Positions 28,773 through 38,629 of a stretch of 64,000 nt of DNA are shown piece by piece; positions within the stretch are counted from its first letter, which is position 1, and every line of letters begins with the position of its first letter. The DNA is from Oligella urethralis DSM 7531 (GTDB lineage Bacteria > Pseudomonadota > Gammaproteobacteria > Burkholderiales > Burkholderiaceae_B). A program made the position numbers and the translations under genes. Where the stretch lies: positions 1-64,000 of the forward strand of contig NZ_AQVB01000009.1 in the NCBI RefSeq assembly GCF_000372065.1, written 5' to 3'. The notes below the pieces were generated by a model. The model saw only the letters and a list, made by a program, of their open reading frames with translations. It was not told the DNA's origin and ran no database searches.

Positions 28773-30317
28773 TTATTCGGCTTTATCTAAATCTCTATAC
28801 TCAAATGATCCATCGGGCATAACATTAAACCCAGAAATTTTAGTAGAGTGAGCGTAGAGTAATTTACCAGTTACTAAAAAAGCCCAAGGTGCATCATTCC
28901 AGATTTGTTCTTGTGCTTCTTTATAAAGCCGAGTTTTTTCAGCTTCATCAGTCGTGCTTAAAGCATCTGCGATGTTTTTGTCGACCATCTCGTTCGAGTA
29001 GTAGGCTGTATTGTTAAAGACTGGTGGCCAACCGTTTGTTGCTAACAGAGGGCGTAATGCCCAGTCTGCCTCACCTGTTGATGCTGACCAGCCGGCAAAA
29101 TACATTCGTACTGGTGCAGTCTCTGGGTCTTTGGCCTGAGCTACTCTTTCAACTCTTTGGCCTGATTCAAGCAATTCAACAGAAGCCTTAATGCCGACTT
29201 GAGCGAGCTGTTGTTGTAAAAACTGCGATGCTTTAGCTGTGGTACCATCATTGGAGCCTGCCCAGAGTGTTGTATTAAAACCATCAGCATAGCCAGCTTC
29301 CTTCAGAAGCTCCTTCGCTTTTTCTGGATCATAAGGCCACGGGTCCATTTGGTGAGCGTAAGCAACTCCCTGAGGAATCACACCTTGTGAAGGGAAGGCG
29401 TGACCTGCATAGGCAACCTTGGCGAGCGCCTCTTTATTAATTGCATAGTTAACAGCTTGACGAACACGTACATCATCAAAAGGTTTCTGAAGAACATTCA
29501 TGGAGATATATCGCGCAATAATGGACGGCGCAGAAATGAGTTGTAGTTTTTTGTTCTTTTCTAGACGACTTACTTGCTCGTAAGGTAAGGGGTAGGCAGC
29601 GTCTACTTCGCCAGTGTGAAGCACAGCAGCACGTGTATTGTTATCACTTACAGTGCGAAAAGTTAAACTGTCGACTTTTGGATATCCTTCTTGCCAATAA
29701 CCATCAAATTTCTCCATCTTGACTGATTCGGCAGGTTTCCATTCTACAAACTTAAATGGTCCAGTGCCAGTCGGATGAAAAGTGATGTCTTTACCCCATT
29801 TTTCTAGGGCCGTAGGCGAGATCATCATCGCAGAAGGATGAGCTAATGCATTCATGAAGGCGGAGAATGGTTCAGTTAAGGTGATTTTGACTTCATGATC
29901 ATTTACCACTTCGATTTCTTTGATGCGACTGAATTGATTGTAACGAGCTAATGCGTTAGATTTATCAAGTACTCTCTCAAAGTTGGCTTTTACAGCGGTA
30001 GCCGTAAAGTCAGTGCCATCATGGAATTTAACACCTTTTCTTAACTGGATATGATAAACAGTGCCGTTGTCATTTGCTTCAATACGTTCAGCTAAAAGGG
30101 GTTTGATATTTAAATCTTTATCAAAAGCCAATAGGCCCTCATAGTACCCCTTACCAACAGCTTGTGCTAAGGTTGAATTGGTGTTATATGGGTCTAGAGA
30201 ATCAAGTGTGATTTCAACTGCGATGGTAACATCTTTAGTTGCCCAAGCGTTGCTGGTAAAGGAGCTTAATGCAAATAAAGTGGAAAGAGCAGCGTGTTTT
30301 AAGGTAAAAGTTTTCAT
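28773..30317 (-). CDS. gsiB: Peptide/glutathione-binding protein GsiB-like
   Basis: A 514-residue periplasmic binding protein (SBP_bac_5). The first ~27 residues (ending NAWA) form a Sec signal peptide. Blocks include LDSLDPYNTNSTLAQAVGKGYYEGLL, VYHIQLRKGVKFHDGTDF and the late DAPWAFLVTGKLLYAHS. It is the second cistron after gsiA and stands directly before the hairpin that separates it from the permeases. It captures short peptides, probably glutathione or gamma-glutamyl peptides by analogy with the E. coli operon. Confidence 0.87.
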   Translation of the reverse strand: MKTFTLKHAALSTLFALSSFTSNAWATKDVTIAVEITLDSLDPYNTNSTLAQAVGKGYYEGLLAFDKDLNIKPLLAERIEANDNGTVYHIQLRKGVKFHDGTDFTATAVKANFERVLDKSNALARYNQFSRIKEIEVVNDHEVKITLTEPFSAFMNALAHPSAMMISPTALEKWGKDITFHPTGTGPFKFVEWKPAESVKMEKFDGYWQEGYPKVDSLTFRTVSDNNTRAAVLHTGEVDAAYPLPYEQVSRLEKNKKLQLISAPSIIARYISMNVLQKPFDDVRVRQAVNYAINKEALAKVAYAGHAFPSQGVIPQGVAYAHQMDPWPYDPEKAKELLKEAGYADGFNTTLWAGSNDGTTAKASQFLQQQLAQVGIKASVELLESGQRVERVAQAKDPETAPVRMYFAGWSASTGEADWALRPLLATNGWPPVFNNTAYYSNEMVDKNIADALSTTDEAEKTRLYKEAQEQIWNDAPWAFLVTGKLLYAHSTKISGFNVMPDGSFEYRDLDKAE

Positions 30318-30340
30318 GTATTTATTCTCCTAAATACAAG

Positions 30341-32248
30341 TTAATGCTCATAATATGTTTGAGCTACGTAATGTTGACCACCTAAATGAGTGAGTGGATG
30401 AATTATTGGTTCATCACCAATTTTACGAATGGGGCTTGGTATTTCTCCTGTCAGTAGCTCACGCTCCAGATGACGGCGACTAGGGTCTGCAATAGGTACT
30501 GCATTAAGCAATCGTTTTGTATACGGATGTTGTGGGTTTTCAAATATATCCTGTCGGCTACCAATCTCCACAATTTGTCCCAAGTACATAACAGCTACAC
30601 GGTGGCTAATACGCTCAACAACAGCCATGTCATGGGAAATAAAAATAAATGCAATACCTAGCTCTTGTTGTAACTTAATGAGTAAATTGACTATTTGTGC
30701 TTGAATAGAAACATCTAAAGCTGATACTGATTCATCTGCGATCACTACTTTAGGGTTCATAGCTAGGGCTCTAGCAATACAAATCCTTTGTCTTTGACCT
30801 CCGGAAAATTCATGTGGGTAGCGTTGAGCTGCACTGGTTGGCAGACCAACCTTTACAAGTAGTTCATACATTCGTTTTTCTGCCTCAACACGAGTCATCA
30901 ATTTATGTATCAAAATTGGTTCAATGATGGAATAGCCGATGGTGATTCGCGGGTCTAGTGATGCATAAGGATCCTGAAAAATAAATTGAATATTACGTCT
31001 TAGCATTTGCAGTTCAGCAGCTTTTAGGTGTTGGATTGAATGACCATTAAACTTAATCTCTCCCGCTTGTGATTCAACTAGTCGTAATATTGAACGACCT
31101 GTCGTGGATTTACCACAGCCTGACTCTCCCACAAGGGCCAAGGTCTCACCTGGATACAAATCAAAGTTAATATGCTCAACAGCGTGAACTCGGTGAGTGA
31201 CACGGTTGAATAGTCCTGTACGGATATCAAATCGTGTGCAAAAGTCCTTGACTTCTAGTATTGGAGAACTATAGTCGGGTTTGCGCAATTTCGGCAGTCC
31301 ATCTTTCACTTCTTGTTCACAAGTAAAGGGATTATCCAAGTTTGGGAACAACGCTGGTAGTGACGTACCAGTCATTGAACCTAAGCGAGGCACAGCATTC
31401 AAGAGAGCTTTAGTGTACGGATGTTGTGGGTTATGAAAAATTTCGTGAGAGTTATTGCTCTCAACTTGTTCTCCTCGAAGCATTACCAATACACGGTCAG
31501 CAACCTCTGCAACTACACCCATGTCATGAGTGATAAAGATAACCGCCATGCCCATTTCTTTCTGTAACTGATGGATTAGTTGAATAATTTGTGCTTGTAT
31601 AGTTACATCTAAAGCGGTTGTTGGCTCATCAGCAATCAATAGTTTGGGCTTGCATGCTAGTGCCATAGCTATCATGACACGTTGTCTCATGCCACCTGAT
31701 AGTTGATGTGGATAGCGTCTAATGATATTTTTAGCATCTGCAATACGGACCTGTTCAAGCATTTCTAATGCTTTAGTCATTGATTCTTGATGTCCTAGAC
31801 CCTGATGTAATCGAATTGACTCAGCGATTTGCTCTCCAACAGTAAAAATTGGATTAAGAGAAGTCATGGGCTCTTGGAAAATCATAGCAATATCAGCGCC
31901 ACGGATTTGTTGCATTTGAGCTTGTGTGGCTTTTGTTAAATCAATTTTACTGTTGTCGTCATTAAACAAGATCTGACCCTGTGTGATACGACCACCGCCA
32001 TAATTAACTAAACGCATAATTGCTAATGATGTTACGGACTTCCCTGAACCCGACTCACCAACAATTGCTAATGTTTCTCCTAGTTTTACGTGAAAACTTA
32101 TATCTTTAACAGCTTGAATAGTACCTTGATCGTTTTTAAATTCGACACTTAGATTATGAACTTCTAGGATATTTCGTGTGTTATTCAAATATTCAGGTGT
32201 AATTGGATGCACATTATGTTCAGATTTAAGGGGTAAATTATTCGTCAT
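30341..32248 (-). CDS. gsiA: Glutathione/peptide ABC transporter ATPase GsiA (double ABC)
   Basis: A 635-residue protein with two complete ATPase modules in one chain. Module 1 has Walker [11 protein letters not shown], the signature [15 protein letters not shown] and Walker [13 protein letters not shown]. Module 2 has Walker [12 protein letters not shown], signature [15 protein letters not shown] and Walker [13 protein letters not shown], where the Walker B/signature side has Ser in place of the usual Pro (DESVSALD is normal for OppF types). Fused ATPases of this length are typical of GsiA. It overlaps iaaA by 11 bp. Confidence 0.92.
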   Translation of the reverse strand: MTNNLPLKSEHNVHPITPEYLNNTRNILEVHNLSVEFKNDQGTIQAVKDISFHVKLGETLAIVGESGSGKSVTSLAIMRLVNYGGGRITQGQILFNDDNSKIDLTKATQAQMQQIRGADIAMIFQEPMTSLNPIFTVGEQIAESIRLHQGLGHQESMTKALEMLEQVRIADAKNIIRRYPHQLSGGMRQRVMIAMALACKPKLLIADEPTTALDVTIQAQIIQLIHQLQKEMGMAVIFITHDMGVVAEVADRVLVMLRGEQVESNNSHEIFHNPQHPYTKALLNAVPRLGSMTGTSLPALFPNLDNPFTCEQEVKDGLPKLRKPDYSSPILEVKDFCTRFDIRTGLFNRVTHRVHAVEHINFDLYPGETLALVGESGCGKSTTGRSILRLVESQAGEIKFNGHSIQHLKAAELQMLRRNIQFIFQDPYASLDPRITIGYSIIEPILIHKLMTRVEAEKRMYELLVKVGLPTSAAQRYPHEFSGGQRQRICIARALAMNPKVVIADESVSALDVSIQAQIVNLLIKLQQELGIAFIFISHDMAVVERISHRVAVMYLGQIVEIGSRQDIFENPQHPYTKRLLNAVPIADPSRRHLERELLTGEIPSPIRKIGDEPIIHPLTHLGGQHYVAQTYYEH

Positions 32249-33224
32249 GAATAGCCACCCATAAATCTTGATTAGAATAAATCACTCCTCTGTACATACC
32301 CTCAGTATTGAATGGTAAGACTACATTACCTTTGTTATCGATTGCAATGAGGCCGCCTTCACCTTGAATTTTAGGAAGTTGTTCGTAGATAACGTCATCA
32401 CTCGCTTCTTTTAGCGTTCTGTTTCCATAGCGCATTTGTGCCGCAATACTATGTCCTACAACGAGCCGAATGAATGCTTCACCTGTTCCTGTACAGGATA
32501 TGGCACATAAATCATCAGCATAGCAACCAGCGCCAATGATAGGTGAGTCACCAACCCTACCAACCAGTTTGTTTGTTAAGCCACCAGTTGATGTGGCAGC
32601 CGCTAAATTACCATGTAAATCGATGGCTACCGCACCTACTGTGCCCATTTTTTTATCCTCGTCTAAAGGAGCATCGTTAAGGGTAGTTGATATGTCATGA
32701 TCGAGTGCTGTCCTTGTTGAGGTGTGTCCATTTCGCTGAATTTCTTCTAATTGTTTAAGCCGAAATTCAGTTGAAAAGTAATCCATACTAACGTGCTCAG
32801 CGCCATGTTGAATTGCAAAATCTTCTGCACCTTTACCAACTAACATGACGTGTTCGCTTCGTTCCATGACAAGACGTGCAGCCATAATTGGGTTCTTTAA
32901 GTGTGAAACCATGGCAACTGAGCCAGCAGCTCGTGTACTACCATCCATAATAGCTGCGTCTAGTTCGTGAGTCTTCAATCTTGTAAAAACCGCCCCGTGC
33001 CCAGCATTAAATAATGGGTTATCTTCGAGCAGTTTAACTGCGTTTGAAACTGCATCAATTGCGCTTCCTCCTTGAAAAAGTTCTTTAGAAGCATGCTGCA
33101 AAATATTTTTAAGAGCATCTTCGTACTGGGTACGAGATGTGGAATCTATACTTCTTTTTGAGATGGCGCCCGCACCGCCATGTATGACTAAAATCGGTGT
33201 TTTAGACTTAATTGATTGACTCAT
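32238..33224 (-). CDS. iaaA: Isoaspartyl peptidase / plant-type L-asparaginase
   Basis: An N-terminal-nucleophile hydrolase that self-cleaves before Thr195 ([14 protein letters not shown]) to form alpha and beta subunits. It then hydrolyses isoaspartyl dipeptides and asparagine. Length 328 fits IaaA (~320). Other blocks are IHGGAGAI at the start, [13 protein letters not shown], and [14 protein letters not shown]. It is first in the operon, with gsiA overlapping its end, as in E. coli iaaA-gsiABCD. No conspicuous promoter or regulator site could be assigned in the upstream gap (33225-33514). Confidence 0.93.
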   Translation of the reverse strand: MSQSIKSKTPILVIHGGAGAISKRSIDSTSRTQYEDALKNILQHASKELFQGGSAIDAVSNAVKLLEDNPLFNAGHGAVFTRLKTHELDAAIMDGSTRAAGSVAMVSHLKNPIMAARLVMERSEHVMLVGKGAEDFAIQHGAEHVSMDYFSTEFRLKQLEEIQRNGHTSTRTALDHDISTTLNDAPLDEDKKMGTVGAVAIDLHGNLAAATSTGGLTNKLVGRVGDSPIIGAGCYADDLCAISCTGTGEAFIRLVVGHSIAAQMRYGNRTLKEASDDVIYEQLPKIQGEGGLIAIDNKGNVVLPFNTEGMYRGVIYSNQDLWVAIHDE

Positions 33225-33477
33225 AAAAAATATTTTAATAATTAAAGGCTAAACGTTTTTTTCCATCGTTCGCATCTGGTCTTGGTGGCAGGTAGCGACG
33301 AGGTTAATTTGAAATAAAATCATCATGACTCGCTATGACTGTAGCAACGTTAGAAAGCTATCAAACTATAAAGGATCATTAACGAATTCATTGCTTAATC
33401 TTACTATTATGACTAAAGGGTTTGTTACTAGGGTAATCGCTAGTATTTTTGTTCTCGGTTCGAAGAAGAGTGAAGCA

Positions 33478-33508
33478 AAAAGCCCACCTGATGGTGGGCT
33501 TCTTACTA
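33478..33508 (-). terminator. Terminator of the GST-like gene
   Basis: AGCCCACC and GGTGGGCT form an 8-bp stem around CTGAT at about 33480-33500, followed on the minus strand by a T run. It is downstream of the gene ending at 33515. Confidence 0.8.
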
Positions 33509-33514
33509 TATCGC

Positions 33515-34357
33515 TTAGTCACGCTTAGGCGTAGGCTGCTCGGTCATATCATGACTGGTGGTGATGCCGTCGCTTTCTGCTTCATGTGGCGCTGCTTCAG
33601 CAGTGCTCGTATCCACAGCATCCGCTCGCTCCTCATCCACTAGTTCCACCTCTTCAGCCTGTGCCACCGCAGTGGTTTGAGCGCTCTGTTCAAAGCCCAA
33701 AGCAGTGTTCGTGGTTGTGGATTTTTCTTTGGCCAGTTGATAGGTAGCGCGCTCTTTAACCGCGCTTAAGAACATTTCAATATTTTTATGCTCAGGCAAC
33801 AGCTTAGCCTCAGCCTCTAAACCTAATAAGATATAGGCTAAATCAATATCTGCCGCACAGAAGCGACTACCACAGGTCCAACCACTAGCTGCTAGCGACT
33901 GATCGATGTAATTTAGTTGACGCTGCAGTTCCGGCATAATGTGCGTATTCAGGTAGTTTAAGACCGTTTTTTTCATAATTGAGCGAGCAAAAAACGGTAC
34001 CCTAGATTGGCCTAATTTATGAATGATGCTCTGTTGTTCAACTAGCGGCAAAAGTGTAGCTTCTAGATAGTGCACCCATTGTAAATACTGAATATAGTCG
34101 GGGTGAGCCATTGGCGGACGCATACCGCAACGGTCATAGCTACTGAGCAAGTACTCGCGGGCAGCACCATGCGTCGCAATGCTAATATTCCCGTCTAAGA
34201 GAATAGGGGCCTTGCTTAAGGGGTGGGTTTCGCTATCAGAAGCCTCGTCGGCCTCTTGACGATGATTAAGTTGAAAGGTGAGACCAAGCTCACAAGCTAA
34301 CCAGATACTACGAAAGGAGTCTGTCGAGGGAAGGTGAAAAATAGTGATCACGGTCAT
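33515..34357 (-). CDS. Glutathione S-transferase-like protein with acidic C-terminal tail
   Basis: A 280-residue protein. Residues 1-80 form a thioredoxin-like domain (ITIFHLPSTDSFRSIWLACEL...APILLDGNISIATHGAAREYL, with the cis-Pro region near KAPILL). Residues ~90-205 form an all-helical GST C-domain (WTCGSRFCAADIDLAYILLGLE). From ~205 on there is a low-complexity, Ala/Glu/Thr/Asp-rich tail of ~75 residues, not part of the fold (VELVDEERADAVDT). This tail is unusual for the family and probably disordered. The start of the domain lacks an obvious catalytic Ser/Cys, so it may be a stress-protein-like GST (SspA-type). Confidence 0.75.
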   Translation of the reverse strand: MTVITIFHLPSTDSFRSIWLACELGLTFQLNHRQEADEASDSETHPLSKAPILLDGNISIATHGAAREYLLSSYDRCGMRPPMAHPDYIQYLQWVHYLEATLLPLVEQQSIIHKLGQSRVPFFARSIMKKTVLNYLNTHIMPELQRQLNYIDQSLAASGWTCGSRFCAADIDLAYILLGLEAEAKLLPEHKNIEMFLSAVKERATYQLAKEKSTTTNTALGFEQSAQTTAVAQAEEVELVDEERADAVDTSTAEAAPHEAESDGITTSHDMTEQPTPKRD

Positions 34358-34442
34358 TATCTCCTTGGGAAATGGTAAATAAGGTTAAGCAATTTGTTGC
34401 GTCAATTAAAGTGAACGATATCCGTGCGCCTCCAGCAGCTTA

Positions 34443-35054
34443 TCACTTAAGTAAGGCGACGACGCGCTGATGTAAGCCCTCAATATCATGACTATTGGAG
34501 GCGAGGAAAGCAGCTTTGCCATTGGTATCAAAAACATAAATCCCCTCCGCATGCATCACATCATAGAGCTCCGGATTGTTCGGATTTTTTGGCTTTTCAA
34601 TTTGGTAAGCCACTCGATAACGTTTAGCAATGGCGGCAATTTCTTTTTCTGTTCCGCTTAGACCAATAGCACCTAGACCGAAAGCCTCTAGATATTTTTC
34701 TAAGCGGGCAGGGGTATCACGATGCGGATCGACACTGATAAAAATCACTTGCACCTGCGCTTGTTGTTGTTCGCTGAGCATGCTTTTCATCAGTGCCAGC
34801 TCCGCCATGGTGGTGGGACACACATCGGGGCAATAGGTATAGCCGAAGTAAACTAAGACTACTTTTTGTTTAAACTGTTGCTCGCTTAAGCGCTGCTCAT
34901 CGGTGTGCTGCAGCTCAAATTTTAAATCGGGCAGATGTGAGCGGGTTGAGTAAAATTGAGTTTCAGCCAAGGCCGAGTCAATAGGCGTTGCCATCCCCAG
35001 GCACGCTAGGGAGAGGGCAAAGGCAAGCGAGGATTTTTTTAAACGCTTTATCAT
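34443..35054 (-). CDS. SCO1/SenC family copper-binding protein
   Basis: A 203-residue thioredoxin-fold protein of the SCO family that delivers copper to cytochrome c oxidase. An N-terminal basic and hydrophobic stretch (residues 1-30, ending SALA) is a signal or anchor. The copper ligands are the CxxxC in YFGYTYCPDVCPTT and the later histidine in YDVMHAEGIYVFD. VDPHRDTPARLEKYL is another family block. It lies 18 bp after prlC on the same strand, probably in one operon. Confidence 0.92.
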   Translation of the reverse strand: MIKRLKKSSLAFALSLACLGMATPIDSALAETQFYSTRSHLPDLKFELQHTDEQRLSEQQFKQKVVLVYFGYTYCPDVCPTTMAELALMKSMLSEQQQAQVQVIFISVDPHRDTPARLEKYLEAFGLGAIGLSGTEKEIAAIAKRYRVAYQIEKPKNPNNPELYDVMHAEGIYVFDTNGKAAFLASNSHDIEGLHQRVVALLK

Positions 35055-35072
35055 CTTAATCTCTTATTAGCT

Positions 35073-37124
35073 TTATTCATCCACCATACCGTGGTGTCGT
35101 AATAAGGCAGCAGGATCCGCTGGGCGTCCACGGAACTTTTCAAAAAACTCAGTTGCAGGCAAGGAGCCGCCAACGGCGAGAATTTCATTTTTAAAGTGTT
35201 CACCAGCTTGCGGGTTAAGCGTGCCAAATTCCTCTGTGGCATGCTCTTCAAAATAGCTATAGGCATCTGCTGAGAGCACTTCAGCCCACTTATAGCTATA
35301 GTAGCCAGCCGCATAACCACCCGCAAAAATATGGGAGAAATTATGCGGGAAACGGTGCCAGCTAGGTGGCATCAAGACCGCAACCTCCTGTCGAACCTCA
35401 TCTAGCAGCGTCAGCACATCGGCGATGGTTTGTTGCTCCAATTGCTGGTGTAGCAGCATATCAAATAAGGCAAACTCCAACTGCCGTACGGTTTGCATAC
35501 CGGTTTGGAAGTTTTTGGCGGCGATAATTTTGTCAAATAACTGGCGTGGCAAGGGCTCACCACTTTCTTGGTGACGGCTTAGCTTTTGCATCACCGGCCA
35601 CTCATAGCAGAAGTTTTCCATAAACTGTGAGGGCAACTCGATCGCATCCCATTCCACACTAGCAAAGGGTGAGGCAGAGGGCTCATCCACCTTGGAAAGG
35701 AGTGCATGCAGTGCATGACCCATTTCGTGGAATAGCGTCACCACATCATCTAAACGCAGTAGACCAGCTTTAGCGCCTTGGGGTGGGGTAAAGTTACATG
35801 TTAAATAGACCACCGGCGTGATTAACTCACCCTGATGGCGTTGGCGAGTGCGCTCATTAGCTACCCAAGCACCACTTTGTTTGGCGTTACGGGCGTGTAA
35901 GTCAGTATATAAATAACCGATTAACTGATCTGCCTCTTTGAGGGCAAAGACCTTGGCGTCTTGATGCCACGTTTGGGCCTCCGTGGCTTCGAATTTGACC
36001 TTAAAGAGATGCTCAATAATCGTAAATAAACCATTTAATACCTGGTCTTCAGGTAGGTATTGTTTAACTTCTTCATCCGAATAAGCGAATTTCTTTTCGC
36101 GTAATCGCTCGGAGACATAGGCTAAATCCCATGGCTCCAACGCTGCCATACCCAGCTCTTGACGGGCAAAGGCGCTCAGTTCGGCCATATCTATTTCGGC
36201 AAATGGCTTAGCTTTGGCGGCTAAGTCACGAATAAAATCGATCACTTGCTGCGGGCTGTCGGCCATGCGTTTTTCTAATTGCATGGTGGCAAAATCCTTA
36301 AAGCCAAGTAATTTAGCAAGCTCAAGCCGTAGTTTTAGTAATGTTTCAATATTGTCAGAGTTATCAAACTGCTTATCACCTTGCTCTGAAGCAATGGTGG
36401 CATAGCCTTGATACATGCGTTGGCGTAGCGCTTGATTGCTAGCATACTGCATCACAGGGAGATAGGAGGGCATTTTTAAAGTAAAGGTCCAACCTTTGCC
36501 ACCGGCCAAGTCATTGGCCGCTGCTAATACTTGCTCTGGGATGCCAGCTACTTCTTCAGCATCTTCGGTGTGGTAGCTCCATTTGTCGGTTGCATCCAAA
36601 GCGTTTAGGGCAAATTGCTGACTGGTCATGGCGAGTTGCTCACTCATCTCCGCATAGCGAGTTTTGGCTTCACCTTCTAAGCTTACGCCATTGAGTTCAA
36701 AGTCCTTGAGCGCTTCGGTGATAATGCGTTGACGAGTTTTGCTAAGCGCTTGGAAAGCCTCACTTTGGTGGAGCATTTGATACTGTTCAAATAGCGCCTT
36801 ATTCAGACCAATCCAGGTCGAAAACTCAGACACTTGCGGTAATAGGGTATTGTAGGCGCTACGAACGGCATCGGTGTTGTGTACATTATTTAAGTGATTG
36901 ACCACATTCCAAGCACGCCATAAGCGAGCCGTACCATATTCCATAGGTTCGATAAAGTTGTCCCAGTTGGGTTCCGCTACGGTGATTAATTGCTCAATCA
37001 GCGCTTTTGCTTCTTTGAGTAAAAACTCAATGGCCGGTACAATATGCTCGGGCTCAATCGCCTCATACGGCATTAATTGTTCAAGCGGCGTTAATAATGG
37101 GTTGTTACTAAGTTGCTCCGTCAT
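35073..37124 (-). CDS. prlC: Oligopeptidase A (M3 metallopeptidase)
   Basis: A cytoplasmic zinc metallopeptidase that degrades short peptides, including cleaved signal peptides. The length is 683 residues (usual ~680). The zinc-binding motif HExxH is in TLFHEMGHALHALLS, in the last third. The N-terminal helical part (LTPLEQLMPYEAIEPEHIVPAIE) and NFCYEWPVMQKLSRH are typical of PrlC/OpdA. It begins 2 bp after folD (stop 37127) and reads into the SCO gene. Confidence 0.94.
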   Translation of the reverse strand: MTEQLSNNPLLTPLEQLMPYEAIEPEHIVPAIEFLLKEAKALIEQLITVAEPNWDNFIEPMEYGTARLWRAWNVVNHLNNVHNTDAVRSAYNTLLPQVSEFSTWIGLNKALFEQYQMLHQSEAFQALSKTRQRIITEALKDFELNGVSLEGEAKTRYAEMSEQLAMTSQQFALNALDATDKWSYHTEDAEEVAGIPEQVLAAANDLAGGKGWTFTLKMPSYLPVMQYASNQALRQRMYQGYATIASEQGDKQFDNSDNIETLLKLRLELAKLLGFKDFATMQLEKRMADSPQQVIDFIRDLAAKAKPFAEIDMAELSAFARQELGMAALEPWDLAYVSERLREKKFAYSDEEVKQYLPEDQVLNGLFTIIEHLFKVKFEATEAQTWHQDAKVFALKEADQLIGYLYTDLHARNAKQSGAWVANERTRQRHQGELITPVVYLTCNFTPPQGAKAGLLRLDDVVTLFHEMGHALHALLSKVDEPSASPFASVEWDAIELPSQFMENFCYEWPVMQKLSRHQESGEPLPRQLFDKIIAAKNFQTGMQTVRQLEFALFDMLLHQQLEQQTIADVLTLLDEVRQEVAVLMPPSWHRFPHNFSHIFAGGYAAGYYSYKWAEVLSADAYSYFEEHATEEFGTLNPQAGEHFKNEILAVGGSLPATEFFEKFRGRPADPAALLRHHGMVDE

Positions 37125-37126
37125 AC

Positions 37127-37993
37127 TTAAGACAGCTCCTCTAGACCATGTTGTTGCATCGTCGCTTGAATGGTATTAACTAATAGCATGGTGATGGTCA
37201 TGGGACCCACGCCACCCGGTACTGGGGTGATGGCTGCCGCCACTTTGGATGCCTCATCAAAATTAACGTCACCCACTAGCTTGCCATTATCCAGGCGATT
37301 AATACCCACATCGATGACCACGGCACCGGGTTTAATCATGTCGCCGCTAATCATCATGGGTCGACCAGTGGCGACCACAAGCACATCGGCGCGCTTTGTG
37401 TGAGCGGCCAAATCCTTGGTTTTGGAGTTACAAATGGTGACGGTCGCACCGGCTTTTTGTAAGAGTAGGGCAATGGGTTTGCCAACAATATTACTGGCAC
37501 CAACAATCACTGCTTCGGCACCGCGCAAGGTGACGTCCTGATCCTCTAGCATTTTCATGATGCCATAGGGGGTGCAAGGAATGAGTTGCGGTTCACCGGT
37601 CATTAGGGCGCCCGCATTTAAGCGGTGAAAGCCGTCCACATCCTTTTCGGCTTTGATATGTTGAATAATTAACTGGCTATCTAAATGATCCGGTAAGGGT
37701 AACTGCACCAAGATGCCATTCACCTTAGGATCCTCATTTAATTGATGAATTTTAGCCAATAACTCTGCTTGAGAAATATCGCTAGGCAAGCTCACAACCT
37801 CGGAATCCAAGCCCATTTTGATAAAGGTATTGTGCTTATTACGCACATACACTTGGGAGGCAGGATCCTCACCCACTAAGACCACGGTTAGCGAGGGCGT
37901 GATGCCTTTTGCCTTAATTGCTTCAATGGTGGGCGCTAAACCCTGTTTGATTTTTTCTGATAAAGCTTTGCCGTCAATGATACTAGCGTTCAT
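37127..37993 (-). CDS. folD: Bifunctional methylenetetrahydrofolate dehydrogenase/cyclohydrolase FolD
   Basis: Interconverts methylene-, methenyl- and formyl-tetrahydrofolate, feeding purine and formyl-Met synthesis. The length is 288. Signatures are [23 protein letters not shown] (lysine in the cyclohydrolase site), [23 protein letters not shown], and the cofactor block [14 protein letters not shown] and CNSKTKDLA with [15 protein letters not shown] at the end. It lies downstream of the regulator gene and directly before prlC on the minus strand. Confidence 0.97.
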   Translation of the reverse strand: MNASIIDGKALSEKIKQGLAPTIEAIKAKGITPSLTVVLVGEDPASQVYVRNKHNTFIKMGLDSEVVSLPSDISQAELLAKIHQLNEDPKVNGILVQLPLPDHLDSQLIIQHIKAEKDVDGFHRLNAGALMTGEPQLIPCTPYGIMKMLEDQDVTLRGAEAVIVGASNIVGKPIALLLQKAGATVTICNSKTKDLAAHTKRADVLVVATGRPMMISGDMIKPGAVVIDVGINRLDNGKLVGDVNFDEASKVAAAITPVPGGVGPMTITMLLVNTIQATMQQHGLEELS

Positions 37994-38018
37994 ACAAAAA
38001 CTTGGATCCTTTAGATAA

Positions 38019-38627
38019 TTACTTCTTTAAAACGATTTTCATGAGGTCTGCAACGGTGCTGACCTCGAGCTTTTCCATGATATTGGCACGATGTGCTTCT
38101 ACCGTTTTGATACTGATACTGAGGTCATCGGCAATTTGCTTATTCAGACGACCAGCCACAATACGCTCAAGTACTTGCTCTTCACGTGAGGTAAGGCGGG
38201 CTAATAAACTGTCTACCGCTTGTTGAGAAATCGCTTCCTGCATTTGTTCATAAGCCTGATCGAGGAAACGCGCAATGACGGGTTTGATATCTTCAAGATT
38301 AAAAGGCTTTTCAATAAAGTCTACTGCGCCTTTTTTCATGGTTGAAACCGCCATATTCACATCGCCATGACCGGTGATGAAAATAATGGGTAGGGTGGCT
38401 TTACGCTCTAATAACTGCTCTTGTAGTTGTAAGCCAGACATACCCGGCATCCGTACATCAGTGATTAAGACACTGACAAGATTAGGATTGTAATGCTCTA
38501 AAAACTCCTCACCACTGGCAAATGTCTGTACTCGGTAGTTTTGAGTTTCTAGTAGTAGACGCAGTGAATCTCTAACGGCATCATCATCATCAACAATAAA
38601 AATTACACTATTACTATGGTCTATCAT
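38019..38627 (-). CDS. FixJ/NarL-type response regulator
   Basis: A 202-residue transcription regulator. The receiver domain (residues ~8-122) has the acid pocket VDDDD, the phospho-acceptor Asp57 in [10 protein letters not shown], the Thr/His region [29 protein letters not shown] LuxR-type HTH (residues ~138-198, [40 protein letters not shown]) follows. The pattern is that of FixJ/DctR-family regulators. It begins 2 bp after the kinase gene, so the pair is an operon. The targets are unknown; the divergent aceE promoter is the nearest candidate. Confidence 0.93.
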   Translation of the reverse strand: MIDHSNSVIFIVDDDDAVRDSLRLLLETQNYRVQTFASGEEFLEHYNPNLVSVLITDVRMPGMSGLQLQEQLLERKATLPIIFITGHGDVNMAVSTMKKGAVDFIEKPFNLEDIKPVIARFLDQAYEQMQEAISQQAVDSLLARLTSREEQVLERIVAGRLNKQIADDLSISIKTVEAHRANIMEKLEVSTVADLMKIVLKK

Positions 38628-38629
38628 AA

